Counted from the stretch's first letter, positions 8,960-18,899 are shown. The stretch: DNA of 64,000 nucleotides from Pseudomonas sp. Marseille-Q3773 (GCF_916618955.1 NZ_OU745390.1:2728001-2792000), one strand, 5' to 3'. The notes: generated by a model from the sequence alone, not told the origin. Translations and numbers: made by a program.

Positions 8960-9748
8960 TTAAAAACCCAGGCTGGACAGCAGATCATCGACATCGTCCT
9001 GACCGGACACGACGTCTTCACGCTTATCGGCATGAATCTGCGGACCTTCACCCCGAGTCGGATGTTTTTCTCGATCTTTTTCTGCGCGCAGTTGATCGTG
9101 GTCATGCTGGATGCCGGCAAAGCGGTCGACCTGGCTGGCCATCAGCACCAGTTTCAGCAGGTTGCTTTCCACCTCGGTCACCAGCGCGGTGACGCGCTTG
9201 ATCACCTGGCCGGTCAGGTCCTGATAGTCCTGGGCCAGCAGGATGTCGTTGAGGTGGCCGGCGACCTTGCGGTTACCTTCGGCGCTGTGCGTCAGGAAAC
9301 TGTCAACGCGTTTCACCAGGTCACGGAACTCCGGCGCAGCGACCTCACGACGCATGAAGCGTTGCCAGTCGCTGCTCAGGGCCGCGGCCTCGCTGGCCAG
9401 GTCGTTGAGCACAGGGGTGCTTTCCTCGACCAGGTCCATGGTGCGGTTGGCCGCGCCCTCGGTAAGCCTGACCACATAGGACAGGCGCTCGGTGGCGTCG
9501 GTTATCTGCGACACCTCTTCGGCCTGCGGCATGGTCGGGTCGATCTGGAAACTGACGATGGCGCTGTGCAGCTCGCGGGTCAGCTTGCCGACTTCCTGGT
9601 ACAGGCCGCGGTCGCGGGTCTGGTTCAGTTCGTGGATCAGCTGTACCGCCTCGCCGAAACGGCCGTGCTCAAGGCTCGCGACCAATTCCTGGGCATGCTT
9701 CTTCAGGGTCGATTCGAACTCGCCCAAAGACGTTTTTGATGAATCCAT
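8960..9748 (-). CDS. cheZ: CheY-P phosphatase CheZ
   Basis: 262-aa, mainly helical phosphatase that dephosphorylates CheY-P and ends the motor signal. The central helix contains LLAQDYQDLTGQVIKRV, with the catalytic glutamine in the QDLTGQ motif. The extreme C-terminus DDVDDLLSSLGF is the CheY-binding amphipathic peptide known from E. coli CheZ. The start is ATG at 9748. It lies 18 bp after cheY and 12 bp before cheA in one operon. Confidence 0.96.
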   Translation of the reverse strand: MDSSKTSLGEFESTLKKHAQELVASLEHGRFGEAVQLIHELNQTRDRGLYQEVGKLTRELHSAIVSFQIDPTMPQAEEVSQITDATERLSYVVRLTEGAANRTMDLVEESTPVLNDLASEAAALSSDWQRFMRREVAAPEFRDLVKRVDSFLTHSAEGNRKVAGHLNDILLAQDYQDLTGQVIKRVTALVTEVESNLLKLVLMASQVDRFAGIQHDHDQLRAEKDREKHPTRGEGPQIHADKREDVVSGQDDVDDLLSSLGF

Positions 9749-9766
9749 GGCGCCCCCTGACGTGAC

Positions 9767-10141
9767 TCAGCCGTTGACGCGTTCGAAGATCTTCTCGATC
9801 TTTTCTTTGAGAACCTGAGCGGTGAACGGCTTGACCACATAGCCATTGACGCCGGCCTGGGCCGCTTCAATGATCTGGTCGCGCTTGGCCTCGGCGGTCA
9901 CCATCAGTACCGGCATGGCTTTCAACTTGTCGCTGGCGCGGACTTTACGCAGCAGGTCGATGCCGGACATGCCGGGCATGTTCCAGTCGGTTACCAGAAA
10001 GTCGTAATGGCCGTTTTCCAGCATCGGCAGCGCCGTGGTGCCGTCATCGGCTTCTTCGGTGTTGGTGAAGCCCAGATCACGCAACAGGTTCTTGATGATC
10101 CGCCGCATCGTCGAAAAGTCGTCAACGATGAGGATTTTCAT
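9767..10141 (-). CDS. cheY: Chemotaxis response regulator CheY
   Basis: 124-aa single receiver domain. It has the acidic pocket D7-D8, phospho-acceptor D52 ([11 protein letters not shown]), Thr in VLMVTAEA and Lys in VVKPFTAQ. CheY-P binds FliM/FliN to change flagellar rotation. The start is ATG at 10141, matching the usual Pseudomonas CheY length. GGAGGT lies 16 bases upstream and is better spaced for an in-frame TTG four codons earlier, so a slightly longer protein cannot be excluded. The 118-bp gap to fliA shows no clear sigma-28 or sigma-54 site. Confidence 0.96.
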   Translation of the reverse strand: MKILIVDDFSTMRRIIKNLLRDLGFTNTEEADDGTTALPMLENGHYDFLVTDWNMPGMSGIDLLRKVRASDKLKAMPVLMVTAEAKRDQIIEAAQAGVNGYVVKPFTAQVLKEKIEKIFERVNG

Positions 10142-10259
10142 GTCTTTGTTCAAGTAGACCTCCAAGCAGTCTCAAACGCGCCCGGCTGCGAGCGCGCATT
10201 CAATCAAATCGGTGCAACATGGAAAACGCACGTGGAAAACGACTGCAACGACACCGGGT

Positions 10260-11000
10260 TCAACGCGCCCGCCATTCCCCCAGGCGGCTGCGCAGGCGCG
10301 CGGCACACTGGCTGTGCAACTGGCTGACCCGCGACTCGCTGACTCCAAGCACCTCACCGATCTCCTTGAGGTTCAGCTCTTCGTCGTAGTACAGCGCCAG
10401 CACCAGGCGCTCACGCTCCGGCAGGTTGGCGATGGCCTCGGTCAGGGCAGCCTGGAAGCGCTCGTCCTCCAGGCCACGCGCAGGCTCGACATGGCCACTG
10501 GCGCCATCTTCATGCAACCCTTCGTGCTCGCCGTCCTGCAACAGGTCGTCAAAGCTGAACAGGCGGCTGCCCAAGGTGTCGTTCAAGATCCCGTAGTAAT
10601 CATCGAGACTCAACTGGAGTTCGGCAGCAACTTCATGATCTTTAGCGTCACGCCCGGTTCTGGCCTCCACGGCACGCATCGCGTCGCTGACCATGCGCGT
10701 GTTGCGGTGCACCGAACGCGGTGCCCAGTCACCCTTGCGCACCTCGTCGAGCATGGCCCCGCGAATACGGATGCCGGCATAGGTCTCGAAGCTGGCGCCC
10801 TTGCTGGCGTCGTACTTGTTGGCCACTTCGAGCAGGCCGATCATGCCAGCCTGGATCAGGTCCTCGACCTGCACGTTGGCCGGCAAACGCGCCAACAGGT
10901 GGTAGGCGATGCGCTTGACCAGCGGGGCGTAGCGTTCGATCAGCTCGTACTGGGCGTCTTTCGATGCTCGGCTGTACATCTTGAAACCACTCGCATTCAT
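10260..11000 (-). CDS. fliA: Flagellar sigma-28 factor FliA
   Basis: 246-aa sigma factor of the FliA class. Region 2 includes PLVKRIAYHLLARLP and DLIQAGMIGLLE, where -10 recognition resides. Region 3 contains GIRIRGAMLDEVR. Region 4 contains LNLKEIGEVLGVSESRVSQL, the -35-binding helix-turn-helix. It transcribes late genes such as fliC and is held by the anti-sigma FlgM, which is not in this window. The ATG overlaps the fleN stop (ATGA). Matching sigma-28 sites are visible upstream of fliC and fliS. Confidence 0.97.
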   Translation of the reverse strand: MNASGFKMYSRASKDAQYELIERYAPLVKRIAYHLLARLPANVQVEDLIQAGMIGLLEVANKYDASKGASFETYAGIRIRGAMLDEVRKGDWAPRSVHRNTRMVSDAMRAVEARTGRDAKDHEVAAELQLSLDDYYGILNDTLGSRLFSFDDLLQDGEHEGLHEDGASGHVEPARGLEDERFQAALTEAIANLPERERLVLALYYDEELNLKEIGEVLGVSESRVSQLHSQCAARLRSRLGEWRAR

Positions 11001-11830
11001 AACACGGGTCCCGCGCTGGTGGGCTGTACCAGGCGCTCGACAAAGAATTCCAGGTGACCGCGCGGGTTGGCCGGCAGCGGCCAGCTGTCAACCTTCTGCG
11101 CAATCGCCTTGAATGCCAGGGCGCACTTGGAGCGAGGGAAGGCTTCGTAGACGGCGCGCTGCTTCTGCACGGCCTTGCGCACGCATTCGTCATACGGCAC
11201 GGCGCCCACGTACTGCAGGGCGACATCGAGGAAGCGGTCGGTGACCTTGGTCAGCTTGGCGAACAGGTTGCGCCCTTCCTGCGGGCTCTGCGCCATGTTT
11301 GCCAGCACCCGGAAGCGGTTCATGCCGTAGTCGCGGTTGAGCAGCTTGATCAGGGCGTAGGCATCGGTGATGGAAGTGGGTTCGTCGCAGACCACCAGCA
11401 GCACTTCCTGGGCGGCGCGGACGAAGCTGACTACCGAGTCACCGATACCGGCAGCGGTGTCGATTACCAGCACGTCGAGGTTGTCGCCAATTTCGCTGAA
11501 GGCCTGGATCAGCCCGGCATGCTGGGCCGGCGCCAGGTGCACCATGCTCTGCGTGCCCGAGGCCGCCGGCACGATGCGCACACCGCCAGGGCCCTGCAGC
11601 ATCACGTCGCGCAGCTCGCAGCGCCCTTCGATGACATCGGCCAGGGTCCGCTTCGGAGTGAGGCCAAGCAGCACGTCGACGTTGGCCAGGCCCAGGTCGG
11701 CGTCAAGCAGCATGACCCTGCGGCCAAGCTCGGCCAGCGCCAGGGACAGGTTCACTGAAACGTTAGTCTTGCCGACGCCACCTTTGCCACCGGTCACGGC
11801 GATCACCTGTACGGGATGCATGCTACCCAT
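10997..11830 (-). CDS. fleN: Flagellar number regulator FleN (FlhG), MinD-like ATPase
   Basis: 277-aa ParA/MinD-type ATPase. The deviant Walker A GGKGGVGKT is at about 14-22, with LLDADLGLANVDVLLG and VLVIDTAAGIG following. It restricts polar flagella to one or few by antagonising FleQ and FlhF. The start is ATG at 11830; an in-frame ATG three codons later is also possible. It follows flhF after 93 bp and overlaps fliA by 4 bp. Confidence 0.96.
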   Translation of the reverse strand: MGSMHPVQVIAVTGGKGGVGKTNVSVNLSLALAELGRRVMLLDADLGLANVDVLLGLTPKRTLADVIEGRCELRDVMLQGPGGVRIVPAASGTQSMVHLAPAQHAGLIQAFSEIGDNLDVLVIDTAAGIGDSVVSFVRAAQEVLLVVCDEPTSITDAYALIKLLNRDYGMNRFRVLANMAQSPQEGRNLFAKLTKVTDRFLDVALQYVGAVPYDECVRKAVQKQRAVYEAFPRSKCALAFKAIAQKVDSWPLPANPRGHLEFFVERLVQPTSAGPVL

Positions 11831-11923
11831 GTCTGTTATTTACCTTGTCTCGCTGGGACCCAGGCCACACGTGGGGCAATTCTGCGTACCCCTTGGCATA
11901 GCTACCTTGCACACGCTTCATCA

Positions 11924-13234
11924 TCAACCCGCTCGCCGTGGGTTGTGATAGAGATCAGCGAACATTTCGGCCATGGCCTCTTCGCTGGGCTCGTCCTGCT
12001 GCTGCACATTGACCGCGCGAGTGACCAACTGGTGCCCGCGCGGCAGGTGCAGGTCGTCAGGAATGCGCGGCCCATCGGTCAGGTAGGCCACTGGCAGTTC
12101 ATGACTGATGGCAAGGCTCAAGACGTCACCAAGGCTTGCCGTTTCATCGAGTTTGGTCAGGATGCAGCCGGCCAGCCCACAGCGCTTGTAGCTGTGGTAG
12201 GCGGCGGTCAGCACCTGCTTCTGGCTGGTGGTGGCCAGGACCAGGTAGTTCTTCGCGGCGATGCCGCGCCCGGCCAGGGTTTCCAGTTGCATGCGCAGGG
12301 CCGGGTCGCTGGCCTGCAGGCCGGCGGTATCGATCAGCACCACGCGCTTGCGCAGCAGCGGCTCCAGCGCCGCAGCCAGCGACTGGCCCGGGTCAACGTA
12401 GGTCACCGGCACGTTGAGGATGCGGCCCAGCGTCTTGAGCTGCTCCTGCGCACCGATGCGGAAGCTGTCCATGCTCACCAAGGCCAGGTTCTGCGCGCCG
12501 TACTTGAGCACGTAACGGGCGGCCAGCTTGGCCAGGGTGGTGGTCTTGCCCATGCCGGCCGGGCCGACCATGGCGATCACCCCGCCCTCTTCGATCGGCT
12601 CGATCTCGGGGATTTCGATCATGCGCGCCAGGTGTGCCAGCAGCATGCGCCAGGCTTGGCGTGGCTCATCGATGCCAGCGGTCAGGTCCAGCAGTTCGCG
12701 GGCGATCGGGCCGGACAGGCCGATGCGCTGCAGGCGGCGCCAGACGGTGGCCTGCTGCGGCTTGCTGCCCTGCAGCTGGTTCCAGGCCAACGAGCCGAGC
12801 TGCACTTCCAGCAGCTCGCGCAGGCCGGACAACTCGGAGCGCATGGCATCGACCAGACGCGCATCGACCGGCGCCGCAGCCGGGGCTGCAGCAGCGGGCT
12901 CGGGGGCGTCGACGTGCGGTTCGATCAACGGTTCGGCAGCAGTCAGCGACTGCCCGGCGAACAATTGGCGGTTGTTGTCGCTGCTGTCCGGGCGCGGGTC
13001 GAGTTCGGCGCGGGCAGTGGCGATGCGCGTATGGGTCTTGCGCAGCTCTTCTTCCAGCTCGGCATTCGGCACGCGCGGGGCCAGGGCGGACAGCTTGTAG
13101 TCCAGCGCAGCCGTCAGCTCGACACCCCCGGCGATGCGGCGGTTGCCAATGATGGCGGCGTCAGCGCCCAGCTCATCGCGGACCAGCTTCATGGCCTGAC
13201 GCATATCGGCGGCGAAAAATCGCTTAACTTGCAT
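11924..13234 (-). CDS. flhF: Polar flagellar placement GTPase FlhF
   Basis: 436-aa SRP-type GTPase. A basic and variable B domain occupies about 1-120. The NG GTPase domain follows, with the P-loop GPAGMGKTTT at about 224-233, SMDSFRIGAQEQL, VLIDTAGL and the guanine-specificity motif TKLDE. It directs assembly of the flagellum at the cell pole and acts with FleN. It starts 11 bp after flhA, so it is probably transcribed from the flhA sigma-54 promoter. Confidence 0.97.
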   Translation of the reverse strand: MQVKRFFAADMRQAMKLVRDELGADAAIIGNRRIAGGVELTAALDYKLSALAPRVPNAELEEELRKTHTRIATARAELDPRPDSSDNNRQLFAGQSLTAAEPLIEPHVDAPEPAAAAPAAAPVDARLVDAMRSELSGLRELLEVQLGSLAWNQLQGSKPQQATVWRRLQRIGLSGPIARELLDLTAGIDEPRQAWRMLLAHLARMIEIPEIEPIEEGGVIAMVGPAGMGKTTTLAKLAARYVLKYGAQNLALVSMDSFRIGAQEQLKTLGRILNVPVTYVDPGQSLAAALEPLLRKRVVLIDTAGLQASDPALRMQLETLAGRGIAAKNYLVLATTSQKQVLTAAYHSYKRCGLAGCILTKLDETASLGDVLSLAISHELPVAYLTDGPRIPDDLHLPRGHQLVTRAVNVQQQDEPSEEAMAEMFADLYHNPRRAG

Positions 13235-13245
13235 TATCCACTACC

Positions 13246-15375
13246 TCAGCCGTTAGGGCCCACGGTGGCAACGATGGTGACTTGCTTGTTGTCCGGTATT
13301 TCCTGATACGCCAACACATGCAAATTCGGTACGGCCAGGCGACCGAAACGCGACAGCATGGCGCGGATCGGGCCGGCGACCAGGAGGATGGCCGGCTGGC
13401 CCTGCATTTCCTGGCGCTGCGCCGCTTCGATCAACGAACGCTGCAGCTTCTCGGCCATGCTCGGCTCCAGAAGAACACCGTCTTCCTGACCTTGCCCGGC
13501 CCTTTGCAGACTATTGAGCAAGATCTGTTCCAACCTTGGCTCCAGGGTAATCACTGGCAGCTCCGACTCAACGCCGACAATGCTTTGCACGATGGCGCGA
13601 CACAATCCGACGCGTACTGCCGCCACCAGCGCGGCGGTATCTTGACTCTTGCTGGCGTTGTTCGCGATCGCCTCGGCAATAGTGCGAATATCGCGCACCG
13701 GCACCTGCTCCGACAACAATGCCTGCAGCACCTTGAGCAGGCCCGACAAGGAAATGACACCCGGCACCAGCTCTTCTGCAAGTTTAGGCGATGCCTTGGC
13801 CAGCACTTGCAGCAATTGCTGGACCTCTTCGTGGCCGATCAGTTCGTGGCAGTGCTTCTGCAGGATCTGGTTGAGGTGGGTGGCCACCACGGTACTGGCA
13901 TCGACCACGGTGTAGCCCAGCGACTGTGCCTGGGCACGCTGGCCGACGTCGATCCACACCGCTTCCAGGCCAAACGCCGGGTCGCGCGCGGCAATCCCGT
14001 TGAGGGTGCCGAACACCTGGCCCGGGTTGATGGCCAGTTCGCGGTCCGGGTAGATCTCCGCCTCGGCCAGGATCACCCCCATCAGGGTCAGGCGATAGGC
14101 GCTGGGCTGGAGGTCGAGGTTGTCACGGATGTGCACGGTCGGCATGAGGAAGCCGAGGTCTTGCGAGAGCTTCTTGCGCACCCCCTTGATCCGCGCCAGC
14201 AACTGGCCACCCTGGTTGCGGTCGACCAGCGGGATCAACCGGTAGCCGACCTCCAGGCCGATCATGTCGATGGGCGTGACGTCATCCCAGCCCAGCTCCT
14301 TGGTCTCCAGCGCGCGCTGCGGCGAAGGCAGCAGGTCCTGCTGGCGCTGCGCCTCTCGTTGCGCTTCGAGCTTGGCCTTCTGCTGCTTCTTCCACACCAG
14401 GTAGGCGCCGCCGCCGGCCAGCAGGCCAAGGCTGAGGAAGGCGATATGCGGCATGCCCGGCACCAGGCCCATGACGATCATCAGCGCGCCGGACACTGCC
14501 AGGGCCTTGGGCGAATCGAACATCTGCCGGTTGATCAGCTTGCCCATGTCCTCGGAACCCGAGGCGCGGGTGACCATGATCGCGGCGGCGGTGGACAACA
14601 GCAGCGAAGGCAACTGCGCCACCAAACCGTCACCGATAGTCAGCAAGGCATACACCTTGCCTGCATCGCCGAAGCTCATGCCGTGCTGCAGCATGCCGAT
14701 CAGCATACCGCCGATCAGGTTGATGAACAGGATCAGCAGGCCGGCGATGGCATCACCGCGGACGAACTTGCTGGCACCGTCCATCGAACCGTAGAACTCG
14801 GCTTCCTGCGCCACTTCGGCACGGCGGTGCTTGGCCTGGGCCTGGTCGATCAGGCCGGCGTTGAGGTCGGCGTCGATCGCCATCTGCTTGCCGGGCATGG
14901 CATCCAGGGTGAACCGCGCGCTCACTTCCGAGATTCGCCCGGCGCCCTTGGTCACCACCACGAAGTTGATGATCATGAGGATGGCGAACACCACGGCACC
15001 GACTACGTAGTTACCGCCGATCACCACCTCGCCGAAGGCCTGGATCACCTTGCCGGCAGCGCCGTGGCCTTCCTGGCCATGCAGCATTACCACGCGGGTG
15101 GAGGCCACGTTCAGGGCCAGGCGCAACAGCGTGGCCACCAGCAGGATGGTGGGGAACGCGGCGAAATCGAGCGGGCGCAAGGCGTATACGCACACCAGCA
15201 GCACCACGATCGAAAGGGCGATGTTGAAAGTGAAGAACACGTCGAGCAGGAACGGTGGTATCGGCAACATCATCATTGCCAACATGACCAGCAACAACAG
15301 CGGCACACCCAGGTTGCCCCGACCGAGGCCGGCCAGGTTGTGACGGGCGTTGCTGATTAACTGAGTGCGATCCAC
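13246..15375 (-). CDS. flhA: Flagellar export gate protein FlhA
   Basis: 709-aa core of the type III flagellar export gate. The N-terminal half has about eight transmembrane helices, beginning with VPLLLLVMLAMMMLPIPPF. It includes the FHIPEP-family loop ISEVSARFTLDAMPGKQMAI. The C-terminal half (about 350-709) is the cytoplasmic domain that docks export chaperones. I place the start at the GTG at 15375, with AGAGGA six bases upstream. A second GTG one codon earlier is too close to that site, and the ATG far upstream would begin within the promoter region. Confidence 0.96.
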   Translation of the reverse strand: MDRTQLISNARHNLAGLGRGNLGVPLLLLVMLAMMMLPIPPFLLDVFFTFNIALSIVVLLVCVYALRPLDFAAFPTILLVATLLRLALNVASTRVVMLHGQEGHGAAGKVIQAFGEVVIGGNYVVGAVVFAILMIINFVVVTKGAGRISEVSARFTLDAMPGKQMAIDADLNAGLIDQAQAKHRRAEVAQEAEFYGSMDGASKFVRGDAIAGLLILFINLIGGMLIGMLQHGMSFGDAGKVYALLTIGDGLVAQLPSLLLSTAAAIMVTRASGSEDMGKLINRQMFDSPKALAVSGALMIVMGLVPGMPHIAFLSLGLLAGGGAYLVWKKQQKAKLEAQREAQRQQDLLPSPQRALETKELGWDDVTPIDMIGLEVGYRLIPLVDRNQGGQLLARIKGVRKKLSQDLGFLMPTVHIRDNLDLQPSAYRLTLMGVILAEAEIYPDRELAINPGQVFGTLNGIAARDPAFGLEAVWIDVGQRAQAQSLGYTVVDASTVVATHLNQILQKHCHELIGHEEVQQLLQVLAKASPKLAEELVPGVISLSGLLKVLQALLSEQVPVRDIRTIAEAIANNASKSQDTAALVAAVRVGLCRAIVQSIVGVESELPVITLEPRLEQILLNSLQRAGQGQEDGVLLEPSMAEKLQRSLIEAAQRQEMQGQPAILLVAGPIRAMLSRFGRLAVPNLHVLAYQEIPDNKQVTIVATVGPNG

Positions 15376-15431
15376 CACGAGTCCTCTTGATGCAAAACTT
15401 TGACGCCCCGGGGGCGCCTGGGCGTGGCTTT

Positions 15432-15446
15432 GCAAGAAGCTTTCCA
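15432..15446 (-). promoter_or_regulatory. Sigma-54 promoter of flhA
   Basis: Minus-strand TGGAAAGCTTCTTGC has the invariant GG and GC spaced by 10 bases, close to the consensus TGGCAC-N5-TTGC. It lies ~57 bases before the GTG of flhA. FleQ-dependent sigma-54 control of flhA is known in Pseudomonas. Confidence 0.75.
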
Positions 15447-15477
15447 ACTTTGTCCGGCTTCAGAGATTTAGCGCCTG

Positions 15478-16620
15478 TCAGCTGTCACGCCGCAGGTCCG
15501 GTGGAATCGGCAGATCTTCCTTCAACGGCTCCGGCCGCTTACCCTTGCCAGCCCGGTACTGGCGAATCTGGAACACATAGGCCAGCACCTGCGCCACCGC
15601 CAGGTACAAGCCGGCAGGAATTTCCTGCTCCAGCTCGGTGGAGTAATAGATCGCCCGCGCCAAAGCCGGCGACTCAAGAATCTGAACCTTGTGCTCCACG
15701 CCAATTTCGCGAATCTTCAGGGCAATGAAATCGGTACCCTTGGCCAGCAGCAAGGGCGCCGCCCCGCCCTTCTCCGGGTCATACTGCAAGGCCACCGCAT
15801 AGTGCGTCGGGTTGGTGATGATCACGTCGGCCTGCGGCACCGCTGCCATCATCCGCCGCTGCGAAACTTCCCGCTGCAGCTGGCGGATCCGCTGCTTGAC
15901 CTCGGGCTTGCCTTCGCTGTCCTTGTACTCGTCCTTGACTTCCTGCTTGGTCATCTTCAGCTTGTTGTGCGCCTGCCACAGCTGGTACGGCACGTCCGCC
16001 GCGGCAATCAGCAGCAGCCCGGCCGCCATCCACAACGCGCTCCAGCCCACCACCTGCAGGCTGTGGATGATCGCCTGCTCCAGCGGCTCGTTGGCAATCG
16101 CCAGCAAAGCCCGGCGATCGTTCATCAACACCACCACCGCAATCACCAGGATGACGAAGAACTTGGCCAGCGCCTTGATCAGCTCGGTCAAGGCATTCAT
16201 CGAGAACATCCGCTTGATCCCCGCCAGCGGGTTCATGCGACTGAACTTGGGCTGCAACAGGCTGCCGGAAAACAGGAAGCCGCTCAGGGCAATGGGCGCC
16301 ACGAACGAGATCACGAACAGCAGGATCAGCACCGGCTGCGTCGCCCACAGCGCCATCTTGCCCGAGGCCAGCAGCAGGGCGGTCATGGCCCGCTCGTCGA
16401 CGATGGCGTCGCGGCTCAGGCTGAAGTTCATGCGCATGATCGCCAGCAGCGTTTCCGCCATGTAGCCACCGAATGCCAGCAGGCCACCGGCGCCAGCCAG
16501 GGTCACCGCCACCGTGTTCAGCTCCTTGGAGCGCGCTACTTCGCCTTTCTCGCGGGCATCGCGCTTGCGCTTGTCGGTGGGGTCTTCTGTCTTGTCCTGA
16601 CCGCTCTCGCTTTCCGCCAT
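15478..16620 (-). CDS. flhB: Flagellar export switch protein FlhB
   Basis: 380-aa export component that switches substrate specificity from rod/hook to filament. It has four hydrophobic segments within about 35-215. The cytoplasmic domain carries the autocleavage motif NPTH at 270-273. The N-terminus ESESGQDKTEDPTDKRKRDA is typical. FliK triggers the switch once the hook is complete. ATG is at 16620, 2 bp after the fliR stop. It is the last gene before the flhA promoter. Confidence 0.97.
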   Translation of the reverse strand: MAESESGQDKTEDPTDKRKRDAREKGEVARSKELNTVAVTLAGAGGLLAFGGYMAETLLAIMRMNFSLSRDAIVDERAMTALLLASGKMALWATQPVLILLFVISFVAPIALSGFLFSGSLLQPKFSRMNPLAGIKRMFSMNALTELIKALAKFFVILVIAVVVLMNDRRALLAIANEPLEQAIIHSLQVVGWSALWMAAGLLLIAAADVPYQLWQAHNKLKMTKQEVKDEYKDSEGKPEVKQRIRQLQREVSQRRMMAAVPQADVIITNPTHYAVALQYDPEKGGAAPLLLAKGTDFIALKIREIGVEHKVQILESPALARAIYYSTELEQEIPAGLYLAVAQVLAYVFQIRQYRAGKGKRPEPLKEDLPIPPDLRRDS

Positions 16621-16622
16621 GT

Positions 16623-17399
16623 TCAGCGCGCCCTTGCCAGTTCACGCAGCCATTGCAGCGCTTCGCTGGCCAATGCCTGGTAGTGGGACAGGATATCGGC
16701 CAGGCCAATCCAGAAAATGCCCATGCCAAGCACCAGGGTCAGCGGGAAACCGATGGAGAAGATGTTCAATTGCGGCGCCGCACGGGTCATCACGCCAAAG
16801 GCGATGTTCACCACCAGCAACGCCGCGATCACCGGCAGGATCAGCAGCAGCCCGGCGCCGAACACCCACCCCAGGCGCCCGGCCATTTCCCAGAACTGGT
16901 TGACCGCCAGTGCGCTGCCCACCGGCAAGGTGGTGAAGCTTTCGGTAAGCACTTCGAACACCACCAGGTGGCCGTTCATCAACAGGAACAGCACGCTCAC
17001 CAGCATGGTCATGAACTGGCTGATGACCGCGACGTTGACGCCGTTGGCCGGGTCGACCATCGACGCGAAGGCCATGCCCATCTGCACCGCCACCACCTGG
17101 CCGGCGATCACGAACGCCTGGAACAGCAGCTGCAGGGCGAAGCCGAACAGCGCCCCGACGATGATCTGCTCGGCGCACAACAGCAGTCCACGCAGGCTCA
17201 ACGGGTCGAACTCAGGCAGCGGCGGCAGCGCCGGAACGATCACCACGGTAATCGCCAGCGCGACATACAGGCGCACCCGCGCCGGCAGCATGCGGGTACC
17301 GAGAATGGGCATGGTCATCAGCACCGCAGTCACCCTGAACAACGGCAGGATGAAGGTGGCAACCCAGGTGCCGATCTGCGTGTCGGTCAGCTCCAGCAT
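16623..17399 (-). CDS. fliR: Flagellar export gate protein FliR
   Basis: 258-aa polytopic inner-membrane protein of the FliPQR export channel. Several hydrophobic helices are visible, for example ATFILPLFRVTAVLMTMPIL near the N-terminus, LLLCAEQIIVGALFGFALQL and VAVQMGMAFASMVDPANG. It lies 7 bp after fliQ and 2 bp before flhB. This is the canonical fliPQR-flhB order. Confidence 0.96.
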   Translation of the reverse strand: MLELTDTQIGTWVATFILPLFRVTAVLMTMPILGTRMLPARVRLYVALAITVVIVPALPPLPEFDPLSLRGLLLCAEQIIVGALFGFALQLLFQAFVIAGQVVAVQMGMAFASMVDPANGVNVAVISQFMTMLVSVLFLLMNGHLVVFEVLTESFTTLPVGSALAVNQFWEMAGRLGWVFGAGLLLILPVIAALLVVNIAFGVMTRAAPQLNIFSIGFPLTLVLGMGIFWIGLADILSHYQALASEALQWLRELARAR

Positions 17400-17406
17400 C
17401 GTCGCC

Positions 17407-17676
17407 TCAACCGATCAGGTGCGGGATGTTGGTATACAGGCCGGTGATGTACTCCATGAACTTCTGCACCAGCCACGGCCCGGCAATGATCAGCGTGACC
17501 AGCATCACCAGCAGGCGCGGCAGAAAGCTCAGGGTCTGTTCGTTGATCTGCGTGGCGGCCTGGAACATCGCCACCACCAGGCCCACCAGCAGGCTCGGCA
17601 CTACCAGCACGGCCACCATCAGAGTGGTCAGCCACAAGGCATCGCGGAACAGGTCGACAGCTACTTCCGGGGACAT
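17407..17676 (-). CDS. fliQ: Flagellar export gate protein FliQ
   Basis: 89-aa protein with two transmembrane helices (about 16-40 and 50-75) and the family core VGLVVAMFQAATQINEQTL. It packs around FliP/FliR in the export gate. ATG is at 17676 with an AAGGAGAGCC ribosome-binding site, 21 bp after fliP. Confidence 0.96.
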   Translation of the reverse strand: MSPEVAVDLFRDALWLTTLMVAVLVVPSLLVGLVVAMFQAATQINEQTLSFLPRLLVMLVTLIIAGPWLVQKFMEYITGLYTNIPHLIG

Positions 17677-17697
17677 CGGCGGCTCTCCTTGACGGCG

Positions 17698-18453
17698 TCA
17701 GACGCCGCCGAAACTGCTGGCCAGGGTGCCCATGATCAGCGCCCAGCCATCGACCAGGACGAACAGCATGATCTTGAACGGCAACGAAATGATCAGCGGC
17801 GACAGCATCATCATGCCCATGGCCATCAGCACGCTGGCCACCACCATGTCGATGATCAGGAACGGGATGAAGATCATGAAACCGATCTGGAACGCGGTCT
17901 TCAGCTCAGAAGTGACGAACGCCGGCACCAGGATGGTCAGCGGGACCTGGTCCGGGCCGGCAATGTCGGTGCGCTTGGACAGACGCATGAACAGGTCGAG
18001 GTCGCTTTGCCGGGTTTGCGCCAGCATGAAGTCCTTGAGCGGCCCCTGGGCTTTGTCGATGGCCTGCTGGGCGGTCATCTGTTCCTTCAGGTACGGCTGC
18101 AGCGCGTCCTGGTTCACCCGGTCGAACACCGGCGCCATGATGAACATGGTGAGGAACAGCGCCATGCCGGTGAGCAGCTGGTTCGACGGCGTCTGCTGCA
18201 GGCCAAGGGCCTGGCGCAGGATCGAGAACACGATGATGATGCGGGTGAAGCTGGTCATCAGGATGACGAACGCCGGGATGAAGCTGAGCGCCGTCATGAT
18301 CAGCAGGATCTGCAGGCTGACCGAATACTCCTGCTGCCCGTCCGCGGTATTGGACAGGGTGATGGCCGGGATCGACAGCGGGTCGGCGGCCAGGGCCAGC
18401 GGCGCCGCCAGCAGCAGCGCCAGAATCAACAACAAACGCAGCGCGCCGCTCAT
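17698..18453 (-). CDS. fliP: Flagellar export gate protein FliP
   Basis: 251-aa gate protein. An N-terminal signal peptide ([16 protein letters not shown]) is followed by four helices. The signatures [20 protein letters not shown] and [20 protein letters not shown] are present. ATG at 18453 overlaps the fliO stop (ATGA); a GTG one codon upstream is less likely. FliP forms the export pore with FliR and FliQ. Confidence 0.97.
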   Translation of the reverse strand: MSGALRLLLILALLLAAPLALAADPLSIPAITLSNTADGQQEYSVSLQILLIMTALSFIPAFVILMTSFTRIIIVFSILRQALGLQQTPSNQLLTGMALFLTMFIMAPVFDRVNQDALQPYLKEQMTAQQAIDKAQGPLKDFMLAQTRQSDLDLFMRLSKRTDIAGPDQVPLTILVPAFVTSELKTAFQIGFMIFIPFLIIDMVVASVLMAMGMMMLSPLIISLPFKIMLFVLVDGWALIMGTLASSFGGV

Positions 18454-18899
18454 CACTTCTTGTCCTTAGGGTCCTTGCCCATCAGCTCCATCAGCCGCTG
18501 GGCGAACTCCGGTGTCGCCTGGCGGGCGCTTTCCGGTACTTCCACGGGCTCGGCCAGTACATGCAGGGCCTCGATGCTGCCCGGGGTATGGCCGATCAGG
18601 ATCTGCGCCTTGCCCACCTGCACCAGCAGCAGGCGGTCACGCGGGCCGATTGCCCGGCTGCCGACGATCTCGATCACCTGCCCGCCCTTCACGGCGCTCC
18701 CCTGCATGCGTCGCAGCAGCCAGGCCAGGAAGAAAATCAGGCCGACCACCAGCAGCAGGCCGAAGACCATCTGCGCCAGCTGCCCGCCCAGGCTGCCAGG
18801 CGCAGCCGCAGGCGTTGCCGTCGGCGTGGCCGCTGCCAGGCTGGCCTGGCTGGCTAGCAACGCGGCGAAGGCCAGCATGGCGCGCATCGTGCCCTTCAC
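18453..18899 (-). CDS. fliO: Flagellar export assembly protein FliO
   Basis: 148 aa. An N-terminal signal or hydrophobic segment is followed by an Ala/Thr/Pro-rich stretch, then a transmembrane helix [20 protein letters not shown] and a cytoplasmic domain with [12 protein letters not shown]. FliO aids FliP assembly. The GTG at 18899 directly abuts the fliN TGA. An ATG four codons later (18887) has AGGG upstream and is an alternative start. Confidence 0.9.
   Translation of the reverse strand: MKGTMRAMLAFAALLASQASLAAATPTATPAAAPGSLGGQLAQMVFGLLLVVGLIFFLAWLLRRMQGSAVKGGQVIEIVGSRAIGPRDRLLLVQVGKAQILIGHTPGSIEALHVLAEPVEVPESARQATPEFAQRLMELMGKDPKDKK

Noticed and set aside
6497..9739. 1080-codon open frame on the plus strand opposite cheA and cheZ
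   Set aside because: It is antisense to well-supported genes in high-GC DNA. Its product is low complexity (His/Gln/Arg-rich) with no domain pattern.
10142..10259. Possible sigma-28 or sigma-54 promoter for cheY in the fliA-cheY gap
   Set aside because: No TAAAG/GCCGATAA pair and no GG-N10-GC with TTGC could be found. Only a weak CACCGATTT resembles a -10.
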